Shown: positions 36,515 to 45,200 of the stretch, piece after piece
Numbering within the stretch: position 1 is the stretch's first letter
Layout of the letters: each line of letters starts with the position of its first letter
From: JAXMHN01 sp964578605
GTDB lineage: Bacteria; Verrucomicrobiota; Verrucomicrobiia; Limisphaerales; SIBE01
Assembly (NCBI GenBank): GCA_964578605.1
Contig: CAZODO010000001.1
Span: forward strand, 101,371 to 165,370
Reading direction: 5' to 3'
Length of the DNA: 64,000 nt
Program-made: the position numbers and the translations under genes
The notes under the pieces: model-generated
Seen by the model: only the letters and a program-made list of their open reading frames with translations
What the model was told of the DNA's origin: nothing
The model's database searches: none

Positions 36515-38074
36515 TCACCTGAAAAGGCCGAACTCCGAAACCGTGGGGCACACGCGCGAATCGAGAACTCGCAACCGCACGCGGTCCGTCTCGACCGGTT
36601 CGAAATGCAGGAGGCGTTTGTGACCGACCGTGGTCCCGCGTCCAAGCTCGCGCCATTCGCCGTCCAGCCAGGCGTCGAACGCCACGCCACTGATTCGCTG
36701 ACCTTGCCGGATCTGTTCCTGGACCATGGCGATGCTGAACCGCTCGCTCCGGGGGAGTTCGAAGGTTAACTCGGCTGTATTCTGCCAATCCTCCGTGCTC
36801 CAATAGCTTTCCAGATCGCCATCCGCCGTGTGGCTGGCTGGGAACTCCGCAGCAGGCTGGCGCGTGTGCGACGCCTTGGCTTGGGCGCCTGTGGCGAGGT
36901 TCTTGGCAAATGTCGTCCGCAGCCACGAGCCAAATTCGCGCAGCCGTGCGGCGTCGTTCTCGTGAATAAGCCCGCGCCGGTCTGGCGGGATGTTCAGGAG
37001 CAGGACCGCGTTGTTGCCCACCGACGCGAAGTAGATCTCCTTGAGCTTCGCCATGCTCTTGACGCGATCATTCTCTTTCTCGTGCCAGAACCAGCCTGGC
37101 CGGATCGAGACGTCCACCTCGCTGGGATACCAATGCAGGCAAGGCGCCCCGCGGAGCTTCTCAAGGCTCCCGATGTCGGCGGCCGTCATGTCGCCCCAAT
37201 CGAACTGTTCGGCCGGCACGGGCAGTGGAACCACGCTCCATTCGCTCTCGCGGCCGTGGCCTGCCTCGTTGCCGCACCAGCGCACATCGGGGCCTTTGCC
37301 GAAAATGACGGCGCCGGGCTGCAGTTGGCGAATCAGGGCGTACCAATCGGAATAGGCATAGCGCTGGCCGGTGCCCGGCTTGGGATTCGCGCCGTCAAAC
37401 CAAACCTCGCTAATCTCCCCGTATTCGGTGAGAAGCTCGAAGAGTTGGTTCATGAAATAGGCGTTGTACTCGTCCCAAACGCCTTCGCGGCGGTAATCGC
37501 TCTTGGGCGTCCAACCTTCGACGGGCGTCGGAATGACGCGCGGCTTGGCTTCGGTCTTGCCATAGACGCCGCGTTCGATCGCGTTCAGGTCGGCCGGAGA
37601 CAGGTAGACGCCCAGCTTCAATCCGGCATCGCGGCACGCGCTGGCCAATTCGCGCACGACATCGCCTTTGCCCTCGCGCCAGGGCGAGTTCTTCACGGAG
37701 TGTTCCGTAAACCGGCTTGGCCACAGGCAATAGCCGTCATGATGCTTGGCGGTGAGGATCACCTGTTTCATTCCGGCGTCTTTCATCACCTGCACCCATT
37801 GGCGGCAGTCCAAAGCCGTTGGGTTGAAGATCGCGGGATCCTCCTTGCCCGTGCCCCACTCGCGATCGCTAAATGTGTTCGGCCCAAAATGGACGAACGC
37901 GATAAACTCGAGCCGTTGCCAATCGATCTGGCGCTGGCTGGGCCGAACCGCTGCCGCCCGCTCGAGCAGCGTGCGACGCTCAGGATCGGCAGGCGGAGTT
38001 TGGGCGCGACTCGTCTGAGGGGTGGACACCGCAAAGCCGAGGGCGGCGACGGCCAACATGAAAGTATAGCGCAT
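36515..38074 (-). CDS. Alpha-L-fucosidase (GH29)
   Basis: The 519-residue secreted enzyme has an N-terminal signal ending near SRAQ. The GH29 barrel follows: FIAFVHFGPNTFSDREWGTG, GMKQVILTAKHHDGYCLWPS, GLKLGVYLSPADL and the nucleophile in EVWFDGANP (D227 by my count). DQLNIPPDRRG-type sequence (LLLNIPPDRRGLI) ends the barrel, and residues about 400-519 form a discoidin-like beta domain (ADGDLESYWSTEDW, VRLRVLDSRVCPTVSEFGLF). It would release L-fucose from glycans outside the cytoplasm and fits the glycan-degrading cluster. Linkage preference (alpha-1,3/4 or broad) cannot be told. Confidence 0.9.
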   Translation of the reverse strand: MRYTFMLAVAALGFAVSTPQTSRAQTPPADPERRTLLERAAAVRPSQRQIDWQRLEFIAFVHFGPNTFSDREWGTGKEDPAIFNPTALDCRQWVQVMKDAGMKQVILTAKHHDGYCLWPSRFTEHSVKNSPWREGKGDVVRELASACRDAGLKLGVYLSPADLNAIERGVYGKTEAKPRVIPTPVEGWTPKSDYRREGVWDEYNAYFMNQLFELLTEYGEISEVWFDGANPKPGTGQRYAYSDWYALIRQLQPGAVIFGKGPDVRWCGNEAGHGRESEWSVVPLPVPAEQFDWGDMTAADIGSLEKLRGAPCLHWYPSEVDVSIRPGWFWHEKENDRVKSMAKLKEIYFASVGNNAVLLLNIPPDRRGLIHENDAARLREFGSWLRTTFAKNLATGAQAKASHTRQPAAEFPASHTADGDLESYWSTEDWQNTAELTFELPRSERFSIAMVQEQIRQGQRISGVAFDAWLDGEWRELGRGTTVGHKRLLHFEPVETDRVRLRVLDSRVCPTVSEFGLFR

Positions 38075-38211
38075 GCCGACAGGCTATCGCCCCGGGTTGA
38101 AAATGGAAGCGCCTTCGCCTTCGGCGCGATGCCGAACGTTGCACCCCAGCAACGGGGCGACAGCTATTCCATGCTGGCGGTGCAGCGAGCGCTGGGATAA
38201 CGTCAGGTCTC

Positions 38212-40983
38212 GTGATCAGTAAAACGTTTTCCCGGACGGGCAGGTTGCTCTTCGTCATCTCCTTACTTGCGTTCAGCAGCGAGCTGCAGGCTGCGATCGT
38301 AGTCGAGGGGGTCCAAAACCGGCAAGTGCTTGCGGACCGGGCACAGTTCCGGGTCCTGCCGGAGGAGGGGTTCGTGGACAAAGTGCGGCTCAACGGGAGC
38401 GAGATCGCGGCGGTGGATTGGGTTGAGCTGGCGAGCGCGGGCTACTACGAGCTGCTGGTGGAACGGGCGCCCGTCGCGGGCGGATCTACCGAGAGCCTTC
38501 GCGTCCAGTTCGTGGTGCGTTCGTCCGAGCGCGGCAGCAGCGAGGTGGGTTTGCCTCCGTGGACACCCTTGCCCGTGATCCAATCGGCGCCAGGAGAATT
38601 TGCCGGCGCCGAACTGGAGTTGGTCCTGCCGGGGCACGTTCCGGTGGGCATGGAAGTCCCGGTGATTGCCATGGTCCGGACTGCGGAGGGCCGGCCCGTC
38701 CGGGTGAACGGCATGGTCTCGGCTGAGGGCGTTCCATCGTTCCAAGTCCGCCGTGGATTCGGTTCAACTCTTCTGCCAGCGTTTGCGTCGCTCTCGTCGG
38801 TCACAGTGCCGTACGCTGCCCGCCTTGGGGGGTTGGTTGTCAACAAAGCCATTCAAGTGGAGACGGACCCGGCTTGGACCGCTGTCTCAGGTCACCTCAC
38901 GGGCACTCAAGCCTGGCCGGAAGACGCGCGTATCCATGTCGTTTCCAATCTCACTGTCGCGGCGGAGGCCAACTTGACCGTCGGAGCCGGGGCCGTCATT
39001 AAGCTCGCGCCTGGAGTGGAGATCCAGAGCAGCGGCCGGTTCATCGTCCAGGGGACCCAAGAGCGCCCGGTCCTCTTCGCACCGGAGTCGCGAACGACCC
39101 CTTGGGGTGGATTCGTCTTGCGCGGTTCGTCGGCCGTCCTGGAGATGACCGGGGCGATCCTGACCGGGAGCGGTGCGAACCCGAATTGGTTTGACGCCAA
39201 CCCCGGCAGCGGCGATAGCCACCGGCAGGAGCAGCCGTTGATCTACGTGTCCAACGGAGCCACCGCCTCGCTGACCCACTGTTATCTCGTGAGCAACCTC
39301 GGGCAGGCGGCCCATGGAGAACAAGGTTTCCTAACTATGACCGGCTGCCTCGTCCAGAAGTGCATCACCACCGGCCAATTCAACGGCGGGGCGGTCCAGC
39401 TCCGCGACTCCGCATTCATCGAGTTCCCGGCCGACGACGGCGTCTTTGCCGACGACGATAATGACGCCCTTTATTTTACCGAAGGGACGCACACGATCAC
39501 CGATTGCCTTGTTGGTTGGGCAAAAGACGACGGCATCGATGCGGGCTCGGGCGGGGCGGGAACCGTCACGGTGACCGGATGCTGGATCGAGTCGTGCTTT
39601 CATGAAGGACTCGCCTGGTCCGGTTCAGGTCGGATCGCGAGAGTGCGTGACACCGTCCTGATCAATTGCGGCCAGGGGATCGAAGCCGGCTGGGACAACC
39701 CCGACGTCCTGGCCGAAGGTTGCCTGGCCGCCGGGAATGGAATTGGCGCCCGGTTCGGCGACAATTACGACTGGACTTACGACGGGTTCCTGCGGATGAC
39801 CAATTCATTCCTGCTCTTCAACGGTCGTGATGTCTGGACCATGAACTGGGATGATTGGACCGAGAGAGTGGACCGCACGGATCTGCGCGGCACTTTTCTG
39901 GCAACAACCGATCCGAATTACCCGACCCATGCCCTCTGGCAATCCAGCGACGGCCCACTCCTGGCGCCGTTCCTTCCGGGTCTCGCTGACAAGCCGGTGG
40001 GTGTGGGCTTTGGCTTGCGCGCCAGCCACCTGGTTGCGTCCAGCGGGCAACCGGCCATCCCGGTCGCTTTGAGCCGGTTCAGCACCGAACCGGTCTCCGT
40101 GGAGTACAGCGTCGAAAATGCTCGCCAAGTGCTGGCCTCCGGGACGCTCCCGTTCGCGCCCGGCCAGACGTCCCAACGAATTCCGGCTTCGGCCCTCGAC
40201 GCGGCAAGGGGGGCGTTCGCCCAGATCTCCTTGAGAAACGCCTCCAATGGCGAGGTGACAAGCCAGGCATTGCCTCTGTTGCCCGAAACAGCCGGGACCC
40301 CAGACCTGATCGCGCGCGGGTCGGAATGGAGATTCCTCGATACCGAAGCCGCGCCACCGCCGAATTGGCAAGCGCTCGGTTTCGACGACACAGCTTGGCG
40401 TTCCGGCCGTGCGGAGCTTGGATACGGCGATGGGGACGAGGTCACCGTCATCAACGGCGGCTCTTCCACCAATCGGAATCCGGCCGCTTATTTCAGGCGC
40501 GCTTTCGAGGTGCGCGACCCATCTGCCTACGCCAGCCTGGTCATCAGCCTGAGGCGGGATGACGGTGCGGTGGTTTACCTGAACGGGCGCGAAGCCTTTC
40601 GCAGCAATATGCCTTCCGGCCCCATCGATCCTTCGACGTGGGCCGATTCGTCCTCGACCTCGGAGACGTCCTATTGGTCCCAAGAAGCAGATCCATCCTG
40701 GTTGATCCCAGGAACCAACATGGTGGCCGTGGAAGTGCACCAGGCGTCGGCAACTTCCTCGGACCTGAGCTTCGACCTGGGCTTAAGCGGAGTTTCCCAG
40801 CCCACGGTGCAAGCCGAGGGGATGAGCGGTGGGCGGCTCTGGCTCTTTTGGGCGAGCGAAGACATGCGGCTCGAAGAAGCCACCGTCATCCAAGGGCCCT
40901 GGCGGACCCTGGACGGTGTTTCAAGTCCTGTTCTTCTGACCCCGAACGGCACGCGGTTCTACCGGTTGCGCCAGGCGCCTTGA
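38212..40983 (+). CDS. Secreted right-handed beta-helix protein with jelly-roll module and GP[WYF]...F[YW]R tail
   Basis: This 923-residue protein has a GTG start and a signal peptide (LLFVISLLAFSSELQA). An N-terminal adhesin-like region (about 30-230) precedes a parallel beta-helix (about 240-560; LTVGAGAVIKLAPGVEI, GRFIVQGTQERPVLF, ASLTHCYLVSN, GTVTVTGCWIESCFHEGL), the fold of pectate lyases and adhesins. Residues about 715-880 repeat the module at the start of the CotH protein (NWQALGFDDTAWRSG, RRDDGAVVYLNGREAFRSNMP), and the end (GPWRTLDGVSSPVLL, FYRLRQAP) is the shared tail. No pectate-lyase active site is obvious, so binding or adhesion is as likely as catalysis. Confidence 0.8.
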   Translation: MISKTFSRTGRLLFVISLLAFSSELQAAIVVEGVQNRQVLADRAQFRVLPEEGFVDKVRLNGSEIAAVDWVELASAGYYELLVERAPVAGGSTESLRVQFVVRSSERGSSEVGLPPWTPLPVIQSAPGEFAGAELELVLPGHVPVGMEVPVIAMVRTAEGRPVRVNGMVSAEGVPSFQVRRGFGSTLLPAFASLSSVTVPYAARLGGLVVNKAIQVETDPAWTAVSGHLTGTQAWPEDARIHVVSNLTVAAEANLTVGAGAVIKLAPGVEIQSSGRFIVQGTQERPVLFAPESRTTPWGGFVLRGSSAVLEMTGAILTGSGANPNWFDANPGSGDSHRQEQPLIYVSNGATASLTHCYLVSNLGQAAHGEQGFLTMTGCLVQKCITTGQFNGGAVQLRDSAFIEFPADDGVFADDDNDALYFTEGTHTITDCLVGWAKDDGIDAGSGGAGTVTVTGCWIESCFHEGLAWSGSGRIARVRDTVLINCGQGIEAGWDNPDVLAEGCLAAGNGIGARFGDNYDWTYDGFLRMTNSFLLFNGRDVWTMNWDDWTERVDRTDLRGTFLATTDPNYPTHALWQSSDGPLLAPFLPGLADKPVGVGFGLRASHLVASSGQPAIPVALSRFSTEPVSVEYSVENARQVLASGTLPFAPGQTSQRIPASALDAARGAFAQISLRNASNGEVTSQALPLLPETAGTPDLIARGSEWRFLDTEAAPPPNWQALGFDDTAWRSGRAELGYGDGDEVTVINGGSSTNRNPAAYFRRAFEVRDPSAYASLVISLRRDDGAVVYLNGREAFRSNMPSGPIDPSTWADSSSTSETSYWSQEADPSWLIPGTNMVAVEVHQASATSSDLSFDLGLSGVSQPTVQAEGMSGGRLWLFWASEDMRLEEATVIQGPWRTLDGVSSPVLLTPNGTRFYRLRQAP

Positions 40984-41019
40984 TTCCCCCGTTAACAAGT
41001 CGCGTTCGGCCGGCTCCAA

Positions 41020-41820
41020 TCACTTGCTTCGGTCAAGTTCGAGAAGCTGGAGCCGGTCGGGCGGTGATTCGCCTGGGAAATACACTTTGACCGGGTAACT
41101 CTTGCCGTCGGTGAACGACCGCGCCAGCCAACGTTCCACGAACTCGGCGGTTTCGTGCCGTCCTGTTTCCCGCACCAGGGGGATGTTCTCCATGGCCCGG
41201 AGCAGGGCGAGAGAACTGAGGGAGCCCTTGAGATTCTCGATGGCCTCAGACGCGCCAAACCGGCCCTTCGTCACCTCGAACGTCAGCGACGAAACGTCGA
41301 CCGAGGGCCTATTGGCACGAATAGGCGGCGCGAAAACGTAGATGACACCGTCCCGCAGAACGAAATCCCACTTGGCATCCAAATCGAGATAATAGGTATA
41401 CTCGACCGGCGCCCGGGCTTCGACGGCCACATCCGGGAGCGGAACGTACCCGAACGCGGTGCTGGTTTGTTCCGTGCGCGTGAAGATCTCGACCTGCTTA
41501 AGGGTGGCGAACTGGAGACGCTGGCTGTTGGTGAGCGTCGTCGCGTAGCTGACGAACGAGGTTGTGACGGTGCCGCTCCGGAACGCGCTGGCCACCGTGG
41601 CCAAGACGTCGCTTGCTCTGTTGATGGCATCGCCGGCGCTCTGAATCGTTCGCTCCGGCATCTCCACGCATGCCCGGAAACTGATCACGAGACCCGAGAC
41701 CACGATGAGCACGATCGCCGTCCACATCGCGGCATTGGGCCACGAGCCGCTCGGTCCGGGGGCGATCTCTGGCTTGCTGTCGGACGCTGGCGCTGGGATG
41801 GGTTCTTCTTCCGGGCCCAT
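41020..41820 (-). CDS. Single-pass membrane protein, DUF4230-like layout (tentative)
   Basis: This 266-residue protein has a Pro/Glu-rich cytoplasmic start, one membrane helix (AAMWTAIVLIVVSGLVISF, about 31-50) and an outside alpha/beta region (SFVSYATTLTNSQRLQFATL, VEIFTRTEQTS, APVEYTYYLDLDAKWDFVL, VIYVFAPPIRANRPSVDVSS). This arrangement resembles DUF4230-type proteins, whose role is unknown; the match is by eye only. The ATG at 41820 is chosen over the TTG at 41826. The A+T-rich repeat element described at 41896-41983 lies 76 bp and more upstream of its start, in the region expected to hold its promoter. Confidence 0.6.
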   Translation of the reverse strand: MGPEEEPIPAPASDSKPEIAPGPSGSWPNAAMWTAIVLIVVSGLVISFRACVEMPERTIQSAGDAINRASDVLATVASAFRSGTVTTSFVSYATTLTNSQRLQFATLKQVEIFTRTEQTSTAFGYVPLPDVAVEARAPVEYTYYLDLDAKWDFVLRDGVIYVFAPPIRANRPSVDVSSLTFEVTKGRFGASEAIENLKGSLSSLALLRAMENIPLVRETGRHETAEFVERWLARSFTDGKSYPVKVYFPGESPPDRLQLLELDRSK

Positions 41821-41895
41821 AATCAAGGCGCAACCCTTTCATTCACCCGGGCAGGGTGCAAAGTCAACCCGCCCCGGCGCCGACCTGCTTCCGAA

Positions 41896-41983
41896 TATGA
41901 CAATTTAAAAGCTTATTCGTGATAATGTGATCATATATTAAAAACTATAGCACAAAATTCTCACGAGTATAGCACGAGTATAG
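41896..41983 (+). repeat. A+T-rich element ending in two copies of CACGAGTATAG (copy 1)
   Basis: Two adjacent 11-mers CACGAGTATAG lie at 41962-41972 and 41973-41983. A 22-bp stretch from 41961 to 41982 is identical to the reverse complement of 59991-60012. The 65 bp before it are strongly A+T-rich in an otherwise G+C-rich genome and also resemble copy 2 (TGATAAT followed by CAT and ATAT runs, then CACAAA). Confidence 0.75.
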
Positions 41984-42063
41984 GAAGAGCGGGAGGAACG
42001 CGGCATCGGAAAAGGCCGGATGCCGACTCCGACCCGCTCAGTTCTGCGATTTCTGGCGATCAA

Positions 42064-42237
42064 GCGGGATGGTTAAACCATTGCGGCCGAAGGCCTCGAC
42101 AAGTGCGCAGGCGGGGGCAGGGCAAAGCGCCGCCCCCGATCCAAAGCCAGGGGTATCCCTCCAGCCATGGAACTTTCCACTGAAAGCAGCGAGGATCGAG
42201 CGAAAGCAAAGAGACGGCGCGCGCCGGAGCGCGCGCC
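42064..42237 (+). repeat. Copy A of a dispersed, structure-forming intergenic element (candidate ncRNA)
   Basis: The element contains CATTGCGGCCGAAGGCCT (42078-42096 region), CGGGGGC/GCCCCCG (42112-42118 and 42132-42138) and a 21-nt block at 42175-42195 starting TTCCACTGAAAGCAGCG. It ends in a perfect 9-bp stem GGCGCGCGC-CGGA-GCGCGCGCC (42216-42237). Copy B is at 28080-28175. Read on the minus strand, the last hairpin would follow the tricorn gene's stop and is succeeded by a T-rich run (GTCTCTTTGCTTT), so a terminator role for that gene is an alternative. Confidence 0.5.
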
Positions 42238-42262
42238 CTCTTAAAATGGGAATGGCTGCGGG

Positions 42263-45200
42263 TTACCGGCGCTTGTTCGGGTAAGGCGGCACTTGCGGCA
42301 GCCGCACGGGGTTCTTCGACATCGCGGCCTTGATTTCGTCGATAGCCCGGTTCAGTTGATCGTCAATGCCGGAAAATTCCCGGGCCGGATCGTTATCGAC
42401 CACGATATCCGGTTCGACGCCGGTCCCTTCCATGACCCATTCACGGGCGTCCAGGTCGAACCGGGAGAATTCGGGGCGGTTCAGATAACCGCCGTCCAGG
42501 AGAGGCAAGGAGCCGCGGATGCCGACGACGCCGCCCCAGGTTCGCACACCAATGACGGGCCCGAGTTTGTACTTCTTGAACCGGTAAGCGACGATATCGC
42601 CATCGCTGGCGCTGAACTGGTCGACGAGCAGGACTTTGGGACCGAGGGCCATGCCGCTGGGGTCGACATCCACAGCGCCGTTCCGGGCGATGGTCCAGAA
42701 AGCGGGCTCGCGGCGAAGGCGCTCGATGATCTGGGGCGAGACATTGCCGCCGCCATTGCTGCGGACGTCGACGATCAGCGCTTCTTTGTGAAGCTGGGCG
42801 TAGTAGAACCTTGCGAAGTCATTGAGCCCCCGCACGCCCATATCCCGGACGTGGACGTAGCCCACCCGGCCGTCGGTGGCTTTGTTCACCTTCTCGATAT
42901 TGCCGAAGACCCATTTGAGGTAGTACAGCTCCAGTTCGTCTTTGACGGGCACCACGGTTTCGTCGCGCGCTCCTTCGGTTTTGGGCTCCGAATTAACGCG
43001 CAGGACCACTTGCCGGTCCGCTTTGCCTTCGAGCGCCTGGAACAGATCGGTCATTTTGTCTGCGGGCTTGCCATCGACCGCGAGGATGTAATCGCCGGCC
43101 TTGACGTTCACCCCAATCTCCGTGAGCGGCGAGCGCGCATCGTTCTCCCAGTTTTGTCCGGGCAGGATCTCTTTGACCTGGTAAAAGCCGGAAGGCGCAT
43201 GGCGCTCCACAACCGCGCCGAGCAATCCGACCGGGACGCGCTCCGGTTTCGGGAAATCGCCTCCACCGACGTAGCAATGGCCCAGGTTGAGCTCGCCGAT
43301 CATTTCGCCGACGATGTAGGTGAGGTCGGTCCGATGCTGGACGAAGGGCACGAGGGGCTCATACTGCTTTCGGATCGCCGGCCAATCCACTCCATGCAAG
43401 TTCGGGTCATACACGAAGTCCCGCATTTGACGCCAGGATTCGTGATACATCTGCTTCCATTCCGCCTGGCGATCGAGCCGCACTTTGAGATCGGATAGGT
43501 CGAGCCTCTCCTTAAGGTCGATCTTGCTGCTTGGCAGGTCGATAATTCCGAACGATCCGCCGCCGGAAACAAGCATCTTCTTCTGGTTCGCCGAGATGCG
43601 GTATCGCCCGAAATCGCCCAGCTCGGTTTCCTTTTCTTTGTCGAGATCGAACACGAAAAGCTTGCCCTTGCGGGCGTAGTAAAGCTTGTCGCCGACCGAC
43701 GTGAGCCCCCCGTAATTGGAAGCGGGGATGGGGAAGGCGGCGATGCGCTGCTGGAGGCCGTCGGCGTCGACTTTGAGAGGCTTTGGCTCTTTCTTGGCGG
43801 TGTCGGGCTTGTCTTTGTCTGGAGCGGCTTCGTCTTTGGACTTGTCCGCAGCGGATGGTTTGGCGTCGTCGGACGGCTTGGCTTCGTCCGGTTTGGGCGT
43901 CTCTTTCTTCTCCTCTTTGGCAGCGAGCTTCACCTCGTCGCTCTTGGGCGCGAATGGCGACTTGGTATCCTTGGCCAGGGTGACCAGGTAGATCTTCTGC
44001 ATGTCCGTGTAGATATGGTTCCACTCGGTCTGGCCGTAGGTCGGGTTGAACGTCCGCTCCGAAACGAAGAACAAGTATTTGCCATCGGAACTGAACTCGG
44101 GCTGGGCGACGTCAAACCAGCCGTCTGACACCTGGATCTTTTCGCGCGTGTCGAGCGAGTAAAGGTGGATGTTCGAATAGCGGCGCTGCTCGGGACGGGT
44201 ATACGCGATCCACTTGCTGTCCGGAGACCAGGTATAATCGCGGATCTCCCAAACGGGGGACTGGTCGACCAGGGTCACGCTCTCGGAAGCGACCTCGACA
44301 AATTGGAGCCGGTTCTTCTTGTCGGACCAAAGGATGCGCTTGGAATCGGGCGACCAGGCAAGGCTGTACTTGTAAGTGTCGCCATTCGACGTGATGCGCC
44401 GGGGTTTTTCATTGCCGTTCTGGGCCCGGACGTGGATCTCGTCTTCGCCTGATTCGTCCGCGATGAACGCGATAGACGCGCCGTCGGGCGACCACACGGC
44501 ATCGCGTTCATGAACGCCGGGCGTCTCCGTCAGGTTGCGCGTCGGGCCCTGTTTGGCGGGCACCGTAAACACATCGCCTCGGGCGCCGAAGACGGCCCGG
44601 GAACCATCCGGGGCGATATCCATGCTGGTGGTGGCTTTGCTGACGTCGATCAGCCGGCCGCGCCCGACGGCGAAGTCCTCGCGGATTTCGATCGGCACCT
44701 TCGTCGCTTCATCCGTCTTGAGGTCCAGGCGGTAGAGGTAACCGCCATTTTCAAACACGATCCCGGTATTGCCCAACGACGGGAATTTGACGTCGAACTC
44801 CGTGAACCGCGTGACTTGGCGCGTGGTCCGCGTTTGGGTGTCGTAAGCGAACAGGTTCATCCGCCGGTTCTCGTCGCGATCCGACACAAAGTAGATGGTG
44901 TTCTCGTGCCACATCGGGAAGATGTCCTGGGCGGCGTCCTGGGTAATCTTCTCGGTAGTCTTGTCTTGCAGGTTGTGAATCCAGATTTCGTCCGCCTGGC
45001 CGCCGCGATATCGTTTCCAGGTTCGGAACTCGCGAAAGACGCGGTTGTAGGCCAGGCGGCGTCCGTCTGGAGAAAAGGAGCACCAACCGGCCCAGGGGAG
45101 CGGCAGTTGTTTGGGCAATCCGCCTTGGAGAGAGGCTTCAAAGAGCTGGCCCTTGAAGGAGTTCCATTCGATGCGCCTGGAACGGAACACGATCGTGTCG

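Larger units (their letters stand above)
41821..42262. other. 442-bp intergenic region carrying two unusual elements
   Basis: No gene is supported. From left to right it holds an A+T-rich block with the CACGAGTATAG pair (41896-41983), a CGGCATC/GATGCCG hairpin (42001-42025), and a G+C-rich structured element (42064-42237). Confidence 0.6.

Noticed and set aside
35043..38200. Long frames antisense to the cytochrome-like gene (minus, 627 codons) and to the fucosidase gene (plus, 456 codons)
   Set aside because: Both are low-complexity shadows of genes with clear domains on the other strand.
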